From Schoenoplectus triqueter (taxonomy: Eukaryota; Streptophyta; Magnoliopsida; Poales; Cyperaceae), in assembly GCA_964058805.1 (NCBI GenBank), contig CAXKVV010001742.1, positions 1-33,991 on the forward strand: DNA of 33,991 nucleotides. Reading direction: 5' to 3'. Both the position numbers and the translations under genes were made by a program. Of the stretch, positions 9,766 to 21,514 are shown piece after piece. Each line of letters begins with the position of its first letter. Positions within the stretch are counted from its first letter, which is position 1. The notes under the pieces were generated by a model that had not been told where the DNA came from, searched no databases, and worked only from the letters and a program-made list of their open reading frames with translations.

Positions 9766-9934
9766 ACATCTTGATGGAGTAGTAAACGATAATAAAATTA
9801 TATGAAATTTGAATCACCATCAATTTATAAGTAGAAGAATATATCCATAATTTTTTTTATTTTTAAGATTATTTAGTATTTATTTAAAAATTCATTGTCA
9901 AGATTGTTAAAATAACCCATTGTCAAGTGATTCC
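9766..9934. mobile_element. Right half of a family C MITE
   Basis: From CTTGATGGAGTAGTAAACGA on, the sequence follows the second half of the 6306-6677 copy: AATCACCATCAATTTATAAG, TATTTATTTAAAAATTCATTGTCAAGA, then CATTGTCAAGTGATTCC. The left half is absent because the copia-type LTR lies directly to its left. Confidence 0.7.
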
Positions 9935-10510
9935 ACTCATTTGTAATATGCTATTTGTATATCATCACTGAAGTATGAATGAATTTTACTCGGATTTTAT
10001 TATTTTTCACTCTTTCAGCATATACTTCTTTTATTAAATTGAATTATTCTTTTAAAATTATTTAATGCTTATTCTTTATGAAGATATGGTATGAAAGATG
10101 ATTATTCTTGCTTACATAATGTTAAAGATGATCACATAATACAAAAAATTGCATAGTTTTAGCAGTTCTCTTTCATAATGTCCTTGTATGTATGATTATA
10201 GTTAGTGTTTGTTTGATAAACAATATAATTAGAGTTGATTAGTATATAGATTATTGTATAGAGATGATTATATTAGTGTTTGTAAGTACTTCTATTTCAA
10301 ATGTTTAAAGTATTTTGTTGTTGTTACTTTTAGTGTTAGTTTAGAATGAAATTTTCATTATTGATACTTTAGTCTTACTTAAGAAATTATATTGATATTA
10401 ATTTTTTAATAGAGATTACATTAGCATCATAACATGTAGAAAATATTAATACTATCACGTCACAATATCGAATGTAATATAAAAATTGAATGCCTATTTA
10501 TTTATAGGGT
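9935..10510. other. Intergenic AT-rich sequence
   Basis: No gene, structured repeat or RNA gene was seen here. Confidence 0.6.
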
Positions 10511-10511
10511 C

Positions 10512-10882
10512 GGATTCTTACACAACAATTTAGTTTTGTCAATCTTAACAACCAACTTCATATGAATTCATAAAAAAAAATTAAAATGGAAAAAATATAA
10601 ATATTTTTTTAAGCTTACGAATTGATTGTGTTTTAAATTTTATGCAATTTGAATATCATTTAATATTTCATCAAAGACTATTAAATTTAAATCATTAAAA
10701 TTATCATATAATTTTAATGATTTTTAATGAAATATCAAATGACATCCAAATTGCTTGAGATTTAAAACATGATCAATTCATAAATTTAAGAAAATATTTA
10801 TAATTTTTCTTTTTTAAAATATTAAATGAATTTATATAGTTGATTTTCAAAATTATTAAAATAAATGATTGTCAAGTATCCC
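10512..10882. mobile_element. Diverged family C MITE (about 371 bp)
   Basis: The left end GGATTCTTACACAACAATTTAGTTTTGTCAATCTTAACAA aligns with the start of the copy at 6306, and the right end ATTGTCAAGTATCCC aligns with its end. The two arms pair with one another throughout (TCATTAAAATTATCATATAATTTTAATGA is the exact centre). Overall length equals that of copy 1, so it is a complete but older copy. It lies about 150 bp upstream of the kinase transcript. Confidence 0.7.
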
Positions 10883-11038
10883 CGCCCTTATAAATATTCT
10901 TATGATAAATATGGAATGAATCATTATATATCTAGATATAATTGTCTTATTTAGTATACTTCCTATTTTGTAAATAAATGTAGTTGAAGTTTATAGCAAT
11001 CGCAACCGACCCGCTAATTACCAATTGCGGTTGACCAT
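10883..11038 (+). promoter_or_regulatory. Proximal upstream region of the kinase gene
   Basis: This short interval separates the MITE from the kinase leader. It holds GGTTGACCATTTGACTTC near 11030, with two TTGAC cores of the WRKY-box type, and a CGCAACCG / CGGTTG mirror pair. No convincing TATA box is visible. The exact transcription start cannot be read from sequence alone. Confidence 0.35.
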
Positions 11039-11431
11039 TTGACTTCGCAAAAGAGGGGAAAGAGAAAGGAAAAACCACCCAGCCTTGTTGTCCCATCTGA
11101 TTCAATCTCGCCCGTTCGTCAATCTATCCAGTCTCTACTCTTCAATATCCAACCCTACACATTACAAAACCAAACCCATGCACGAATAGTGTGTGTTTGT
11201 GTGAGCATCCACTCAGCACAAATACGCAACACAAAGAAAAAGCATACATACATACATCTGTTCAAGACAGAGCGGCGTGAGACGCAGGCTCTTCATCTAT
11301 CTCCATTCTTCCCCCTTCTCGATTTCTCCCCGATCGGAACTCTAATCTAACCCTTATCTGGTTCCATCGCGAACGTACATATTCTCCAGTTTTCCCCCGA
11401 CGATCAAAGGCTGTTGATGAGCTGTTGATTG
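11039..11431 (+). other. 5' untranslated exon of the kinase gene
   Basis: Composition changes here from AT-rich to pyrimidine-rich leader sequence (CTCTTCATCTATCTCC, CCCCCTTCTCGATTTC). It ends at a good donor, TTG/GTGAGA, at 11431/11432. Two tiny upstream ORFs are present: ATG at 11178 (3 codons) and ATG at 11417 (3 codons). The left limit is a guess; the donor is clear. The open frame here is an artefact of the leader. Confidence 0.55.
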
Positions 11432-12206
11432 GTGAGAATGGTGACCTTATATTTCTTTTTAATTAACTTTCGATCGTGGGTTAGTCGATCGGTTCATGAC
11501 CGATCTTCGTTGTTCTTGGCTAGATTGGGGTTTTTTGTTTTGTTTTTGAAAGATCGGTCCTGAAACGAAATGGGAATGAATGAAATGTTTGGTTTTCTTT
11601 TGGAACAAGTATATTCAAGAGAGCGATTATGGTTTTAAGATCAGAAATTTGCTCTGTCTAGTGTTTATTTGGAAAATACTTGTTGGTATAAGCTGTATAT
11701 AGCTTCAGTTAAATCCAATAAAAGGGAGGGGTGGGGTGGGGAAATATAAAGTAGTTCTATCCAATATTGGATAAGATTTCCCTCACTCTTGTTGCCTAGT
11801 AAGACCATGCATGATTGGACGAATTTCAGCTTTAACGATTTATTTGTTTTCAAGGACTCTTAATCTTTGTTGCCATCAGTCAAACATTAATTTGTTTACT
11901 TGATTGAGAAATAAGTCTTGAATTATAGTCCATTTCCTTAAGTAGATCTAAGTGTGTGATGCTGGCATTATCATTTCAGCCTAAGGATCTCTCTTTCTGA
12001 AATCGAAATCACATTTTTGCCATAATCAATTTTATTACTTTATCATAGAATCAGACATAATGTGTAGTTCCATATTTAACTTTCATCCCAAGCATGACAA
12101 CAGCAGCTCTTATTTCTACATTAAACACAAACCCATCCTTTGCAACTAATGTAGCTACTTAACTCCGGCTTTATGCAATAATGTTTTGCTTATTTTATTT
12201 TAACAG
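11432..12206 (+). other. Leader intron of the kinase gene
   Basis: A 775-bp intron runs from GTGAGA (11432) to TTTTAACAG (12206) and is rich in T, as plant introns are. A long first intron in the leader is common for plant housekeeping-type genes and often raises expression (general knowledge). Confidence 0.55.
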
Positions 12207-12247
12207 GAAGCTTCTAGAAGGAAATATAAAAAGCAGTTTTGACTTGC

Positions 12248-12274
12248 ATGGGGAGAGAGAAATGCCAGAGTTGA
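12248..12274 (+). promoter_or_regulatory. Upstream ORF overlapping the kinase start codon
   Basis: An ATG at 12248 opens eight codons and stops at TGA 12272-12274, in the +2 frame relative to the main start at 12262. Its context is weak (T at -3, G at +4) and the main start has G at -3. Leaky scanning or reinitiation would therefore be needed or favoured. It lies in the same exon as the main ATG. Confidence 0.6.
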
Positions 12275-15200
12275 GAACTGGGGTCCGGCAAGCGCGGCTA
12301 AAATCCAAAAGAGAAACTGAACTACAAGCAGACAACTTGCCACCTCCCACAAACAACAGGAGGCGCGGGGGTGGGACCGGCAGAGGCAGGGGGAGAAGCA
12401 CACGAGCGAAAGGGACGCCAACACAGCAAGCCGCACCAGCCAGACAAAGGGGAGGAGCAACAGGAACAGGAAGGGCAATTCCAGTAATTGATCTTGAGTC
12501 AGATAAGAATCTCGAGGCAGTGCCTGGTACAGCTGACGGTGTTGTGGGTAAACCTGTTGGAATGGAAGGTGGAAGTGGTGAAAAAATGGTCGGCGGGGAA
12601 GAAGAAGGAACAACACCTCCCGTTCCTGATAGGGTATAATTATACATATTTGCAATTTATTGTGAATTTGATTATTGGTAGTGAACTGCTACAGATGGTA
12701 GTGATGAAATGAAAGTTAGCCGCTCTGAGATGAGCTAAGAAATTTAGTTTATGCTCTGTTTTATTAAGGAAAATACTTAAAGTGAAGGTTAAGGTACCAC
12801 ACAATAGCACCAATAAGCCAGTGCTACAGCTCCAAATCTCGAGATCAGAGTTACGATTGACTGATTGGAGCTGCTCAATGTGACCTACATATTGAAATTT
12901 TTTGGGGAATTAAAATTTTTACAGTTTTTAGATTCTTTACTGATTTGGATAAGAGAAAAAACCACCAATTTTTGTAACTTGTAGTCAGGCTGTATGCATC
13001 TGCGTTGAAAGTAACAATCTGTGAATAATGTAGGTGTTAAAGCATTGAATAACATATAACTATACTAGCTTAATATTCTATATGTTAAGATCCTAAAAGA
13101 TGTACTGTCTATTTCTTCCTTTCTTAGTTCCTAACTTATAACTTCACTGTTCACCCAGTGCTATAAGTGGAAGTTTGGATTACTTTAATGCAACCATTTC
13201 TCCCAAGAAATGCTGTTTTCTATTTGAAAAGCCTATTGTTACTCCTACACCATCCAACTTAAAGTTAGGAATTTGCCTTTATCACAGGTACAAGTAGGTA
13301 ATTCTCCGCAATACAAAGTAGAAAGGAAATTGGGCAAAGGCGGTTTTGGCCAGGTTTATGTTGGTAGAAGAGTGTCTGGTGGGGCAGACCGCACCGGGCC
13401 AGATGCTTATGAGGTACCTAGTTTTGTCTTTTTTCTTCCTTGTTTATATTTAGAAAAACATTTGTTAAATTTTGATGACCTTCAGATATTTCTTTTCATT
13501 TTTATTTGTGTATGATAGGTCGCCTTAAAATTTGAGCACCGTAATAGCAAAGGTTGCAACTACGGGCCTCCATATGAGTGGCAGGTCTATAGGTATTAGA
13601 TTCTTTTAATCATTTGGCTTTATCACATTGCGCTGTTCATTTTTTTTTATATTTATGCTGAAGAATTTTAATAAACACAAGTTTTTAACTGTGGATGATA
13701 ACCTCTTCCAAGTGTTGGCATCTTTTGCTTCACTTGATCCTGAAAGGCAGAGGGTGATTGTTGCAATTTTTACCTTTAGTTTCAGCGACTCCGTGTTCAG
13801 GATCATCTAATTTTCTCTTATTTCTTCTTTTTTTTAGCACATTGAACGGTTGCTATGGTATACCAAGTGTCCACTATAAAGGTCGCCAGGGGGATTACTA
13901 CATTCTTGTGAGTTTGAAATTTCAATGACGAATGGATTGGTCCTAAATGCTTGAAGTCATGTAGGATTAATTACTTTTTTTTTCCTTTTTTCCAGGTAAT
14001 GGACATGCTAGGACCTAGCCTTTGGGATGTTTGGAATTCAGTTAACCAAGCGTGAGTGAACTTATGTCCTTCACTCGAGGATTTAATGAAAATAGTCTCC
14101 CATGCTTTATTATTTGAAATTTGAAATGGTCAAAGTTTATTTCAAAATGTCCTTGGAAGTTTACTGAATTTCAATTTTGCAATTAATGGAATGCAAAAAC
14201 ACATGGTTCAAGTATATAAAACTTTTTACATGAATATGTAAACAATTGAAATTTACTTTGCTTTCTTGCACAGCATGACCCCGAGCATGGCTGCATGTAT
14301 TGCAGTGGAGGCCATATCTATTTTAGAGAAGCTTCATTTGAAGGGGTATCAAATCTTGTCCTTCTCTTATAAGTTTATTCTAGTAAGATTTTCTTCATTT
14401 TGAATCGACTAATTTTCTTATGTTACCTTATTTGCCAGATTTGTGCATGGAGATGTCAAACCTGAGAACTTCTTACTTGGTCAGCATGGATCTCCGGATG
14501 AGAAAAAGCTCTTCCTAATTGATCTTGGTCTTGGTATGTCTTTCGTGAGAAGACCTGTGTAATTAAATTTTTTTTCTTTTATTGTGTGATATTGAAAATA
14601 ATGCTTGGTAATATGATGTATGTGCAGCCTCCAGATGGAAGGAAGCAACTTCAGGTCATCATGTTGAATATGATCAAAGGCCAGATATATTTAGGTGGGT
14701 TATAATTCCTGATGTTTTTTTAACCTCTAAAATATTCAGTTGCTCTTGAAATACATTCTACCTTCCATGATTGTGGGAAACGAAGATTAAAAAGAAGGCC
14801 CGTCTTTTTTTAATAATAACATATATAGGGAGTTTTTGGCTAATTTGAAAAAAACAAAAGGTCAAGAGCTGCAATCTCACTTGGCATTTGGTTTTATTTC
14901 ATTTGTCTCATTCTAATTCTTACGTCTCATTGTCATTAATGCTATGCTTTTGGCAGAGGGACAATAAGGTATGCAAGTGTACATGCACATTTGGGACGCA
15001 CTGGTAGTAGGAGGGATGACCTTGAGTCTCTGGCCTATACCTTAATTTTCCTCATTAGAGGAAGGTTACCATGGCAAGGATATCAGGTAAAATTCTTCCA
15101 CCCCCCCCCCCCCCCAAACTTGATTTGTTTCACCCCTTTTGATCACGGGTAGTGTTTGAATTCTAGATGTGAGAATTTTTATTGAAGTGAAAAAACAGAT

Positions 15201-17876
15201 GAGACATGTAGCAAGTGATTTAAACAGATAGAAATTCTAGATTAATGCATTTGTTTTGTTTTGAGTTTTCTTTGATTTGAGTTGTTTCTTAAATCCAGGG
15301 AGAGAACAAAAGTTTTCTAGTATGCAAAAAGAAAATGTCCACCTCAGCGGAGCAGATGTGCTACCTGTGCCCTCTTCCTTTTAGGCTTTTTCTCGAGACA
15401 GTCACAAATATGAAATTTGATGAGGAGCCAAACTATGCTAAGCTTATTTCACTTTTTGATACTTTAATCGAGCCATGCTCCGCTTTAAGAGCAGTTAGGA
15501 TTGATGGTGCCTTAAAGGTAAATCAGTTAAGCACAATCTTGAGTGCTTGCCACATTGGCTCAGTGAAAATCAACATTTCAATCTTAATTAATCTTTATCT
15601 TAAGTAGCATAATTAAATGTCATAACAGGTTGGACAGAAGCGAGGGAGATTAGCTGGAATGGAAGAAGAAGAACAGCCTAGAAAGAAAGTTCGAATGGGA
15701 AGCCCTGCCACCCAATGGATTTCAGTCTACAATGCTAGAAGGGCCATGAAGCAAAGGTGAGTAACTGTATCAGTCCTCCCAATAGCTGTCCCAGCTTGAT
15801 ATTAAGAATTATTGACCTATAATTATTATTTACTATATTTTGAATTTACATTATTTTGATGTCTTCCTTCTCTCAGATATCATTACAACGTAGCAGATGC
15901 AAGGCTTCAGCAACATATAGAGAAGGGCAATGAAGATGGTTTGTTTATTAGCTCGGTGGCATCATCTGCTAACCTTTGGGCTCTTATAATGGATGCCGGA
16001 ACTGGTTTCTTTTCCCAAGTATATAATTTGTCTCCGATCTTCCTTCATAAGGTTTGGCTCTCTTATAGATACTTCATTTTTTGTTTCGTTAGAGTAGTGT
16101 CTGGCACCATAGAACAGAAAGGAATTGGTTGAATGAGTGGAGTAGTTGCTCTAAGGTCCTTTCAGGTTCCTTCCTGTTGGAATAATTAATTTTGTGGAGA
16201 TATGTGAAATTTGGTTATTCCATTGAACTTACAAGGGTAAAGAGATTATTCACCAACTTTTGGAATTTGGTCTGTTCTGTTCACCTTACCAAAGTAATCA
16301 AACACTATTGTAATAGTGAAAAAGCTCCCTATTCTTTATTCCCAATTCCATTCCATTCTAGCAGAACATCAAGCAGGAGATGACGTGAGTTGCTGAACTA
16401 ATAGTGGCATTTCTATTATCCTCTTTTTTTTATTAGGATTGGATAATGGAGCAGTGGGAGAAGAACTTTTATATCAGTGCCATTGCTGGTGCAACGAATG
16501 GAAGCTCATTGGTTGTCATGTCAAAAGGTACAGGCTAGTGATTTTACCATGTCTTTGTTATATTCTAGCCATTTAAATTAGGAAATTAAATTGATTAACT
16601 ATTGGCAAATAAACTATTTCATTCTTACACATTTTTCACATCTTCACTACCTAATGTGCCTTGTTGCACCGTTGAAGTTATGTTGGTATAACATTAAAAT
16701 GAAAGCTATCGAGTTGTCAATCTGACAAGTTCACAATGTGTGGGGCAGTTTAATTTATAAGCCATCTCAGCAACAAATATTTTATTTCTTGATGAAGTGA
16801 TTTTTATTTCATTCTTGTTGTTCCTGCAGGAACTCCATATACACAGCAGTCGTATAAAGTGAGTGAATCTTTCCCTTTCAAGTGGATAAATAAGAAGTGG
16901 AAAGAAGGTTTTCATGTTACTTCAATAACTACTGCTGGGAGCCGCTGGGGTGTGGTCATGTCAAGAAATTCTGGCTTTTCTGACCAGGTATGTTCTAAAA
17001 TTTTCCAATTATTTGATAGGAAGACTAGTTCTGCATAGCCTGTCCCAAATGAGGATAAAGGTGGAGGTTGTTTGGTGAACATTTCTCAAAAAGATCCTTT
17101 TTCCTATCCAAATTATTTGGTGAACATTTCGATTTTAAGTGTCCACAGAATGAATACCTGTTTAACCTGACTGGATGGATACATGGATCTGACATGGCCG
17201 TATAGATCCAGCCTCTGGTTGATCTATTTGTTTTGACTTGACTTTCTTCTAAAATGGAAACTCTACTGAGGAGAACAATGCAGCTGATTTTTTGTCTGAA
17301 CTGGTTAAATAATGCAGGTTGTAGAGTTGGATTTTCTCTACCCAAGTGAAGGCATCCATCGGAGATGGGAGAATGGGTATAGAATAACTGCCACTGCTGC
17401 AACACCTGATCAAGCTGCTTTAATACTAAGCATACGAAAGAAAAAACTGAATGATGAGACTCAAGAAACCTTGCGTACTTCAGCATTTCCAAGCAATCAT
17501 GTTAAGGTAACCTATTGACTTTCGTACTTCAACCAATTTCACATAACATTATATTTTACTACCATAGTACTATCTGGTACCAATTAAACTTATTCCAGCA
17601 GTAATGGATTTCGCGCGCATTTATTATGTTTCTTTTCTGCTTAAATGTTTTAGGTCGAATGACATATTTTATGGTGCTGCCATTAAATTGTCCAAAAGCT
17701 TTGCCAGATTCGATTTAATGGCAGCACCATAGAATGACGAGTGGTCTCGGTTGGGTCTTGTTAATTTTGCAATTGATAACAAAATTATGTCAATCACTAA
17801 AAAAGTATCTTTGCAGGAAAAATGGGCCAAGAATCTCTATATCGCTTCAATTTGCTACGGTCGGACTGTTTGTTGA
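12262..17876 (+). CDS. Casein-kinase-1-like Ser/Thr protein kinase, MUT9-like/photoregulatory kinase type
   Basis: Sixteen coding exons with GT-AG introns join in frame to 693 residues: 12262-12633, 13288-13413, 13519-13592, 13838-13907, 13996-14051, 14274-14345, 14439-14533, 14628-14694, 14957-15086, 15299-15517, 15629-15756, 15877-16051, 16437-16527, 16830-16987, 17318-17506, 17817-17876. Residues 1-124 are a basic Arg/Gly-rich tail starting MPELRTG, a start typical of plant MLK/PPK proteins. The kinase domain has the glycine loop GKGGFGQV (140-147), VALK lysine 170, HGDVKPEN (260-267, catalytic Asp262), DLG (285-287) and the CK1-type [14 protein letters not shown] (312-325). PRKKVR (444-449) looks like a nuclear signal. 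The C-terminal half (to ...CYGRTVC) is the conserved tail of this family. Arabidopsis relatives are nuclear kinases linked to histone H3 Thr3 and light/clock-protein phosphorylation (family knowledge). The gene appears intact; the exact paralogue is not assigned. Confidence 0.93.
15101..15115 (+). repeat. C15 homopolymer in a kinase intron
   Basis: Fifteen consecutive C bases lie 14 bp after the donor of the intron that follows the GRLPWQGYQ exon. The run is likely length-variable and prone to sequencing error. Confidence 0.9.
17670..17731. repeat. Perfect 19-bp hairpin in the last kinase intron
   Basis: TATGGTGCTGCCATTAAAT (17670-17688) is repeated exactly inverted at 17713-17731, with a 24-nt loop. 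GAATGAC occurs both before the left arm (17658-17664) and right after the right arm (17732-17738). The flanking direct repeat suggests a tiny foldback insertion; a small-RNA precursor is an alternative. Confidence 0.85.
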
Positions 17877-18200
17877 TGCTCCCTGCATACTATTTATGGA
17901 GGTCTTAAATTATTTTGATGGTATTTGGTTTAAACAGATCAAGGGGATCATTGATTAACCTCCCACTTGAATGGTTTAGATCAAAGTGTGAGGTGTATGA
18001 ACTCCATAAGAGTAGAATGGGAGCAGGAACGCAAATTTGATTGCTGAGGAGCATGGTTATGAGATTCGGCCTCTTTTATCCGGTTATCTTGTATAAATAA
18101 GAAAGAAGGTTGCTTGTGCAAGTAGGCAGACATTTAGTCTTATTTGAATTAAGGCTATTGATCTGAAATTCTTGTACGTGTTGTTCTTCCTTTTTGTTTT
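17877..18200 (+). other. 3' untranslated region of the kinase gene
   Basis: After the TGA at 17874-17876 the sequence keeps moderate complexity to about 18200. TATAAATAAG at 18092-18101 could serve as a near-upstream polyadenylation element, followed by the TG-rich TTGTACGTGTTGTTCTT at 18172-18188. The end position is approximate. Confidence 0.5.
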
Positions 18201-18425
18201 ATGGGAGAGTCTATATAGGCTTTCTGAAAATGGTGGAAAAATGGCTAAATTATAATATTTTATGAATCAAGTTGCCTATTAAAGTTTCAAATGGCCCTTT
18301 ATTTCTTTTTGAAGGTTGCTTGTGAGAGTTTGCATTGTAATTTAATATCAAAATTTCAAAAGAACATAATGTTTCATTCCAACTGTTACAAAACATAAAT
18401 ATATCGATGACATACAAAATAATAG

Positions 18426-18430
<5 letters not shown>

Positions 18431-18460
<30 letters not shown>
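18431..18460. repeat. (TA)15 microsatellite
   Basis: Thirty bases of uninterrupted TA lie in AT-rich DNA downstream of the kinase gene. Confidence 0.95.
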
Positions 18461-18464
<4 letters not shown>

Positions 18465-20173
18465 ATTATTCATTATCTCATCAAATTTTTAAATAAAATT
18501 GATTTATATACTTGTTTTAAATCAAATTTATAATGATAGATTTGATTGTTAATTTATTATTTAATTATTATTTAGTACTTAATATAATATATTATGATAG
18601 TTCAGCTTTTAATCTACAACCTTATATACTATTTATAATAGAATATCATAGGATTTTTAATATATTTTTTTTACTTTTCATATTATAGGAGTTTTATTAC
18701 CGCTATAATGATGGATTTGATTATCTATTGTGACGGCATATAAAAATAAAAAATAAAAAATTCTAAATGTATTAAAATTATATTAATTTAAATATTATAA
18801 TAAATTGAATTTATATGTACAAAAATTCATCGGACGTTCGATTATTTGCGCCTCATCAAAAAGCACATAAAACATGTACTTTTGTAACTATGTCCGCGAC
18901 TCAACTCAAAAAATGAAGGTGACTATTGTGCCATAATTTTACGCTTAAACGAGTGTTTTCTATGCCTATGACCACATTGCTGCAATCGTTATGATGCAAT
19001 ATATATATATAATATTAGTACAAACAAATTTTTTTAGCATCAAAAAATATTTTTTATTCATGAACTATATTTATAAAAATAAAGGACTTGTAATATATTT
19101 CGTCATTTATCATTTATCAAGTGATTTGGGAGTTTAACATTTCATAATTAATGATTTCCAATGCATCATAAAAAAAGTATTTGAATTACTTAAATTCTGA
19201 TTCTTAGACCATCATAAACTTAGTTCCTTACATCTTTATAAAATTATTTTTAAAATTTTAACTCTTTTTTAATTATTGTCAATATGATTAAAATAAGTGG
19301 TTCCTTACTTGTAAATGACCTAATATGATATCATATTAGCTAATTAGATTGAACTCGGATAGATCTAAATCTTTATGGACACAATGAGAGCACTCTCATC
19401 TCTTTCTTTCTAAAAAAAAGTGGTCCCTTACTCGACATCGATCATCGGACTACTTTTCAGGTTCGATTCTCCTTACGCTTACCAGTTACCCGTCAGCACA
19501 GACACAGGGTGACAGGAGAAGAAGACAACACGCCTTCTAATACGGATATTTTACTGTTGGTTGGGATCACTTAATGGTAAATTTAATTTTTTTTACAATA
19601 CATCTTTTAAAAAGTTGGAAGATGTATTCAAAAAATAGAATGAAACTTATATATTGCTGAATATATAGATTAATGCATTTCAGACTATATATAATCTAAT
19701 AAGTGTTGTTTATGTTTCATATAAGATCATCGAATTTGAATATTGTGAATTTTAAGAGTTCTGATCAATGGTATAAGAAATAATATCATTTTTATATGTG
19801 ATAATTTATAGGAGAACTTAATAAAAAATCATTTTTTTACTAATTATTAACATGGTCAAATCAATTTATAATCAATAAACAAGGAATGACCAATTGCGGA
19901 TTGCCCATCTTTTTTACTGTTATCGATGAACTTTTAATTTTGTAGATTGTTCAGATCTCAGTAAACAGTTTATTTTGTTGCCATGGTCAATAATAAAGTT
20001 AGACGATGATGTCAAAGGGACCGAAGATTATTATGAACATTATAATTGTAATGTATTTAAGTTAGGTTTTTTCATAGTTAGAAGAGATTTTTTTTTCACT
20101 ATACGACGTCAAATTTAAATATTTTTTTTGGGGTGACCCCTGCTAGTCCTCCTTAAATCCGCCGCCATTTTTT
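18461..20173. other. Intergenic AT-rich DNA, 1.7 kb
   Basis: No open frame of note and no RNA gene. A less AT-rich island at 19420-19530 carries no recognisable coding sequence. Related phrases ATAATGATAGATTTGATT (about 18531) and ATAATGATGGATTTGATT (about 18706) suggest an old internal duplication or a decayed MITE. Confidence 0.45.
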
Positions 20174-20645
20174 TGCCGGTATCGTATCCGATACGGTGCG
20201 AGTGCGGCGATACGGAAAATTTAAAAACTTTGGATATAGATGCGGCTATATATAATAAATTATTATATAAAAATATAAATAAATTATATAATAAATAAAG
20301 TTGGAAATAAATTATTATATTCCATTGATATATAAATAACTGAAATGCTATAGCAACACAAATGACATGATATAAATTTTACTTAGGAATGTATCGTAGG
20401 AGTATCAGAGCATATCGACGAGTATCGGAGGCGTATTCTTGACCGAATCCACCAAAATACTTTGAAAAAAATATCATGAACGTATCAGAGGCATATTGGA
20501 GTGTATCGGAGCATATCAGGATGTATCAAAGTTATCAGGATACTCCGATACGCTAGCTGGAGTATCGGATGCGTATCGCACGCGAATCGCACCCGCACCC
20601 GTATCGGATACGTATCCCATATATTCGATACGGGATACGTAGGTA
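20174..20645. mobile_element. GTATC/GATAC-dense repeat with inverted ends
   Basis: The left segment CGTATCCGATACGGTGCGAG (20183-20202) is mirrored at 20588-20612 by CGCACCCGCACCCGTATCGG plus ATACG. Between and around these ends GTATC or GATAC recurs many times, often as GTATCRGAGCATATC-like units. High local GC and CpG content contrasts with the surroundings. It has the look of a non-autonomous DNA transposon or its subterminal region; the superfamily is not identified. Confidence 0.6.
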
Positions 20646-21504
20646 AATTGCCGAATCTGGATAACCCAGATAATTGCACTTTATGCTACTGTATAACTAT
20701 TATTATTATTATTTCGAAGGCAAAAGCTTAAACTCTTTTTTTTTGTGTTTATGGGAGTTTGTACCTATGATTTTTTATTTTTTTTATAATACTAACTATC
20801 ATTTAAGCTATTTGATTTAAACTATTTGCAGTATTATACTATTCTTAAAACAAACTTGTGTCTGAGAAAAAATAAATGCTGAGCTCTAGTTGTTTTATCG
20901 TGTTGGACATCTTCCACCCGTAAAAAACGAGAGAAATAACAGACTGAAAAATGTTTCTCTCCTGTTCTTAAAGGCATATCTTAAATGCACACCGAAAAAT
21001 CGAATCCTATACTCTGTATTGCATTAATTATTATCAAGTCCAATGAGACCAAATATAAGAGCGGATCACCAGTAAGAAAAAGCGAAATATTTAATATGTG
21101 ATGCATAAATAAAACTAGATTTTACTAAATAAATATCGTGGCAAATAATTTGCAAAGGAATTTGGACTCCCTGTTACATCCCTAATTAAAAGTGATTATC
21201 GCATGCGTTGCACACCTGAATAATTAATTCCTCACAAGGAGGCAGCTACGACTTTCTAAGTTTCTCCAATGAAATATATATTGAAAAGTTATATATAATG
21301 AATCAATGAATCACGTTTTTAATGAATCAATGAAATTACGTACTTTTTAAGCCGAGAAAGTAGAAGATTGCAATCCCGATCCATCAGATTAAAACGAATG
21401 AATTGCCTTATCTAATAGGAATATATATATATATTTTCATTCTTGTCGCACGATCCAACTTTGAATAATAGAATTTTACTTCTCTATTTCAAAGAGTAGG
21501 ATAT
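20646..21504. other. Intergenic AT-rich DNA
   Basis: No gene or structured repeat was recognised before the Mutator-like element. Confidence 0.5.
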
Positions 21505-21514
21505 ATGGATTCCT

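Noticed and set aside
12195..12655. Two minus-strand open frames of about 150 codons opposite the first kinase coding exon
   Set aside because: They mirror the GC-rich Arg/Gly-coding exon, have low-complexity Pro/Leu/Ser content and no recognisable domain. The plus-strand exon is confirmed by the family start MPELRTG and in-frame splicing.
17025..17492. Minus-strand 155-codon frame across the 16988-17317 intron and the next exon
   Set aside because: It is antisense to a confirmed coding exon and an intron, with no family resemblance.
19560..19870. Possible further family C MITE beginning GGGATCACTTAATGG
   Set aside because: Only the first ten bases resemble the terminus; the arms do not match or pair.
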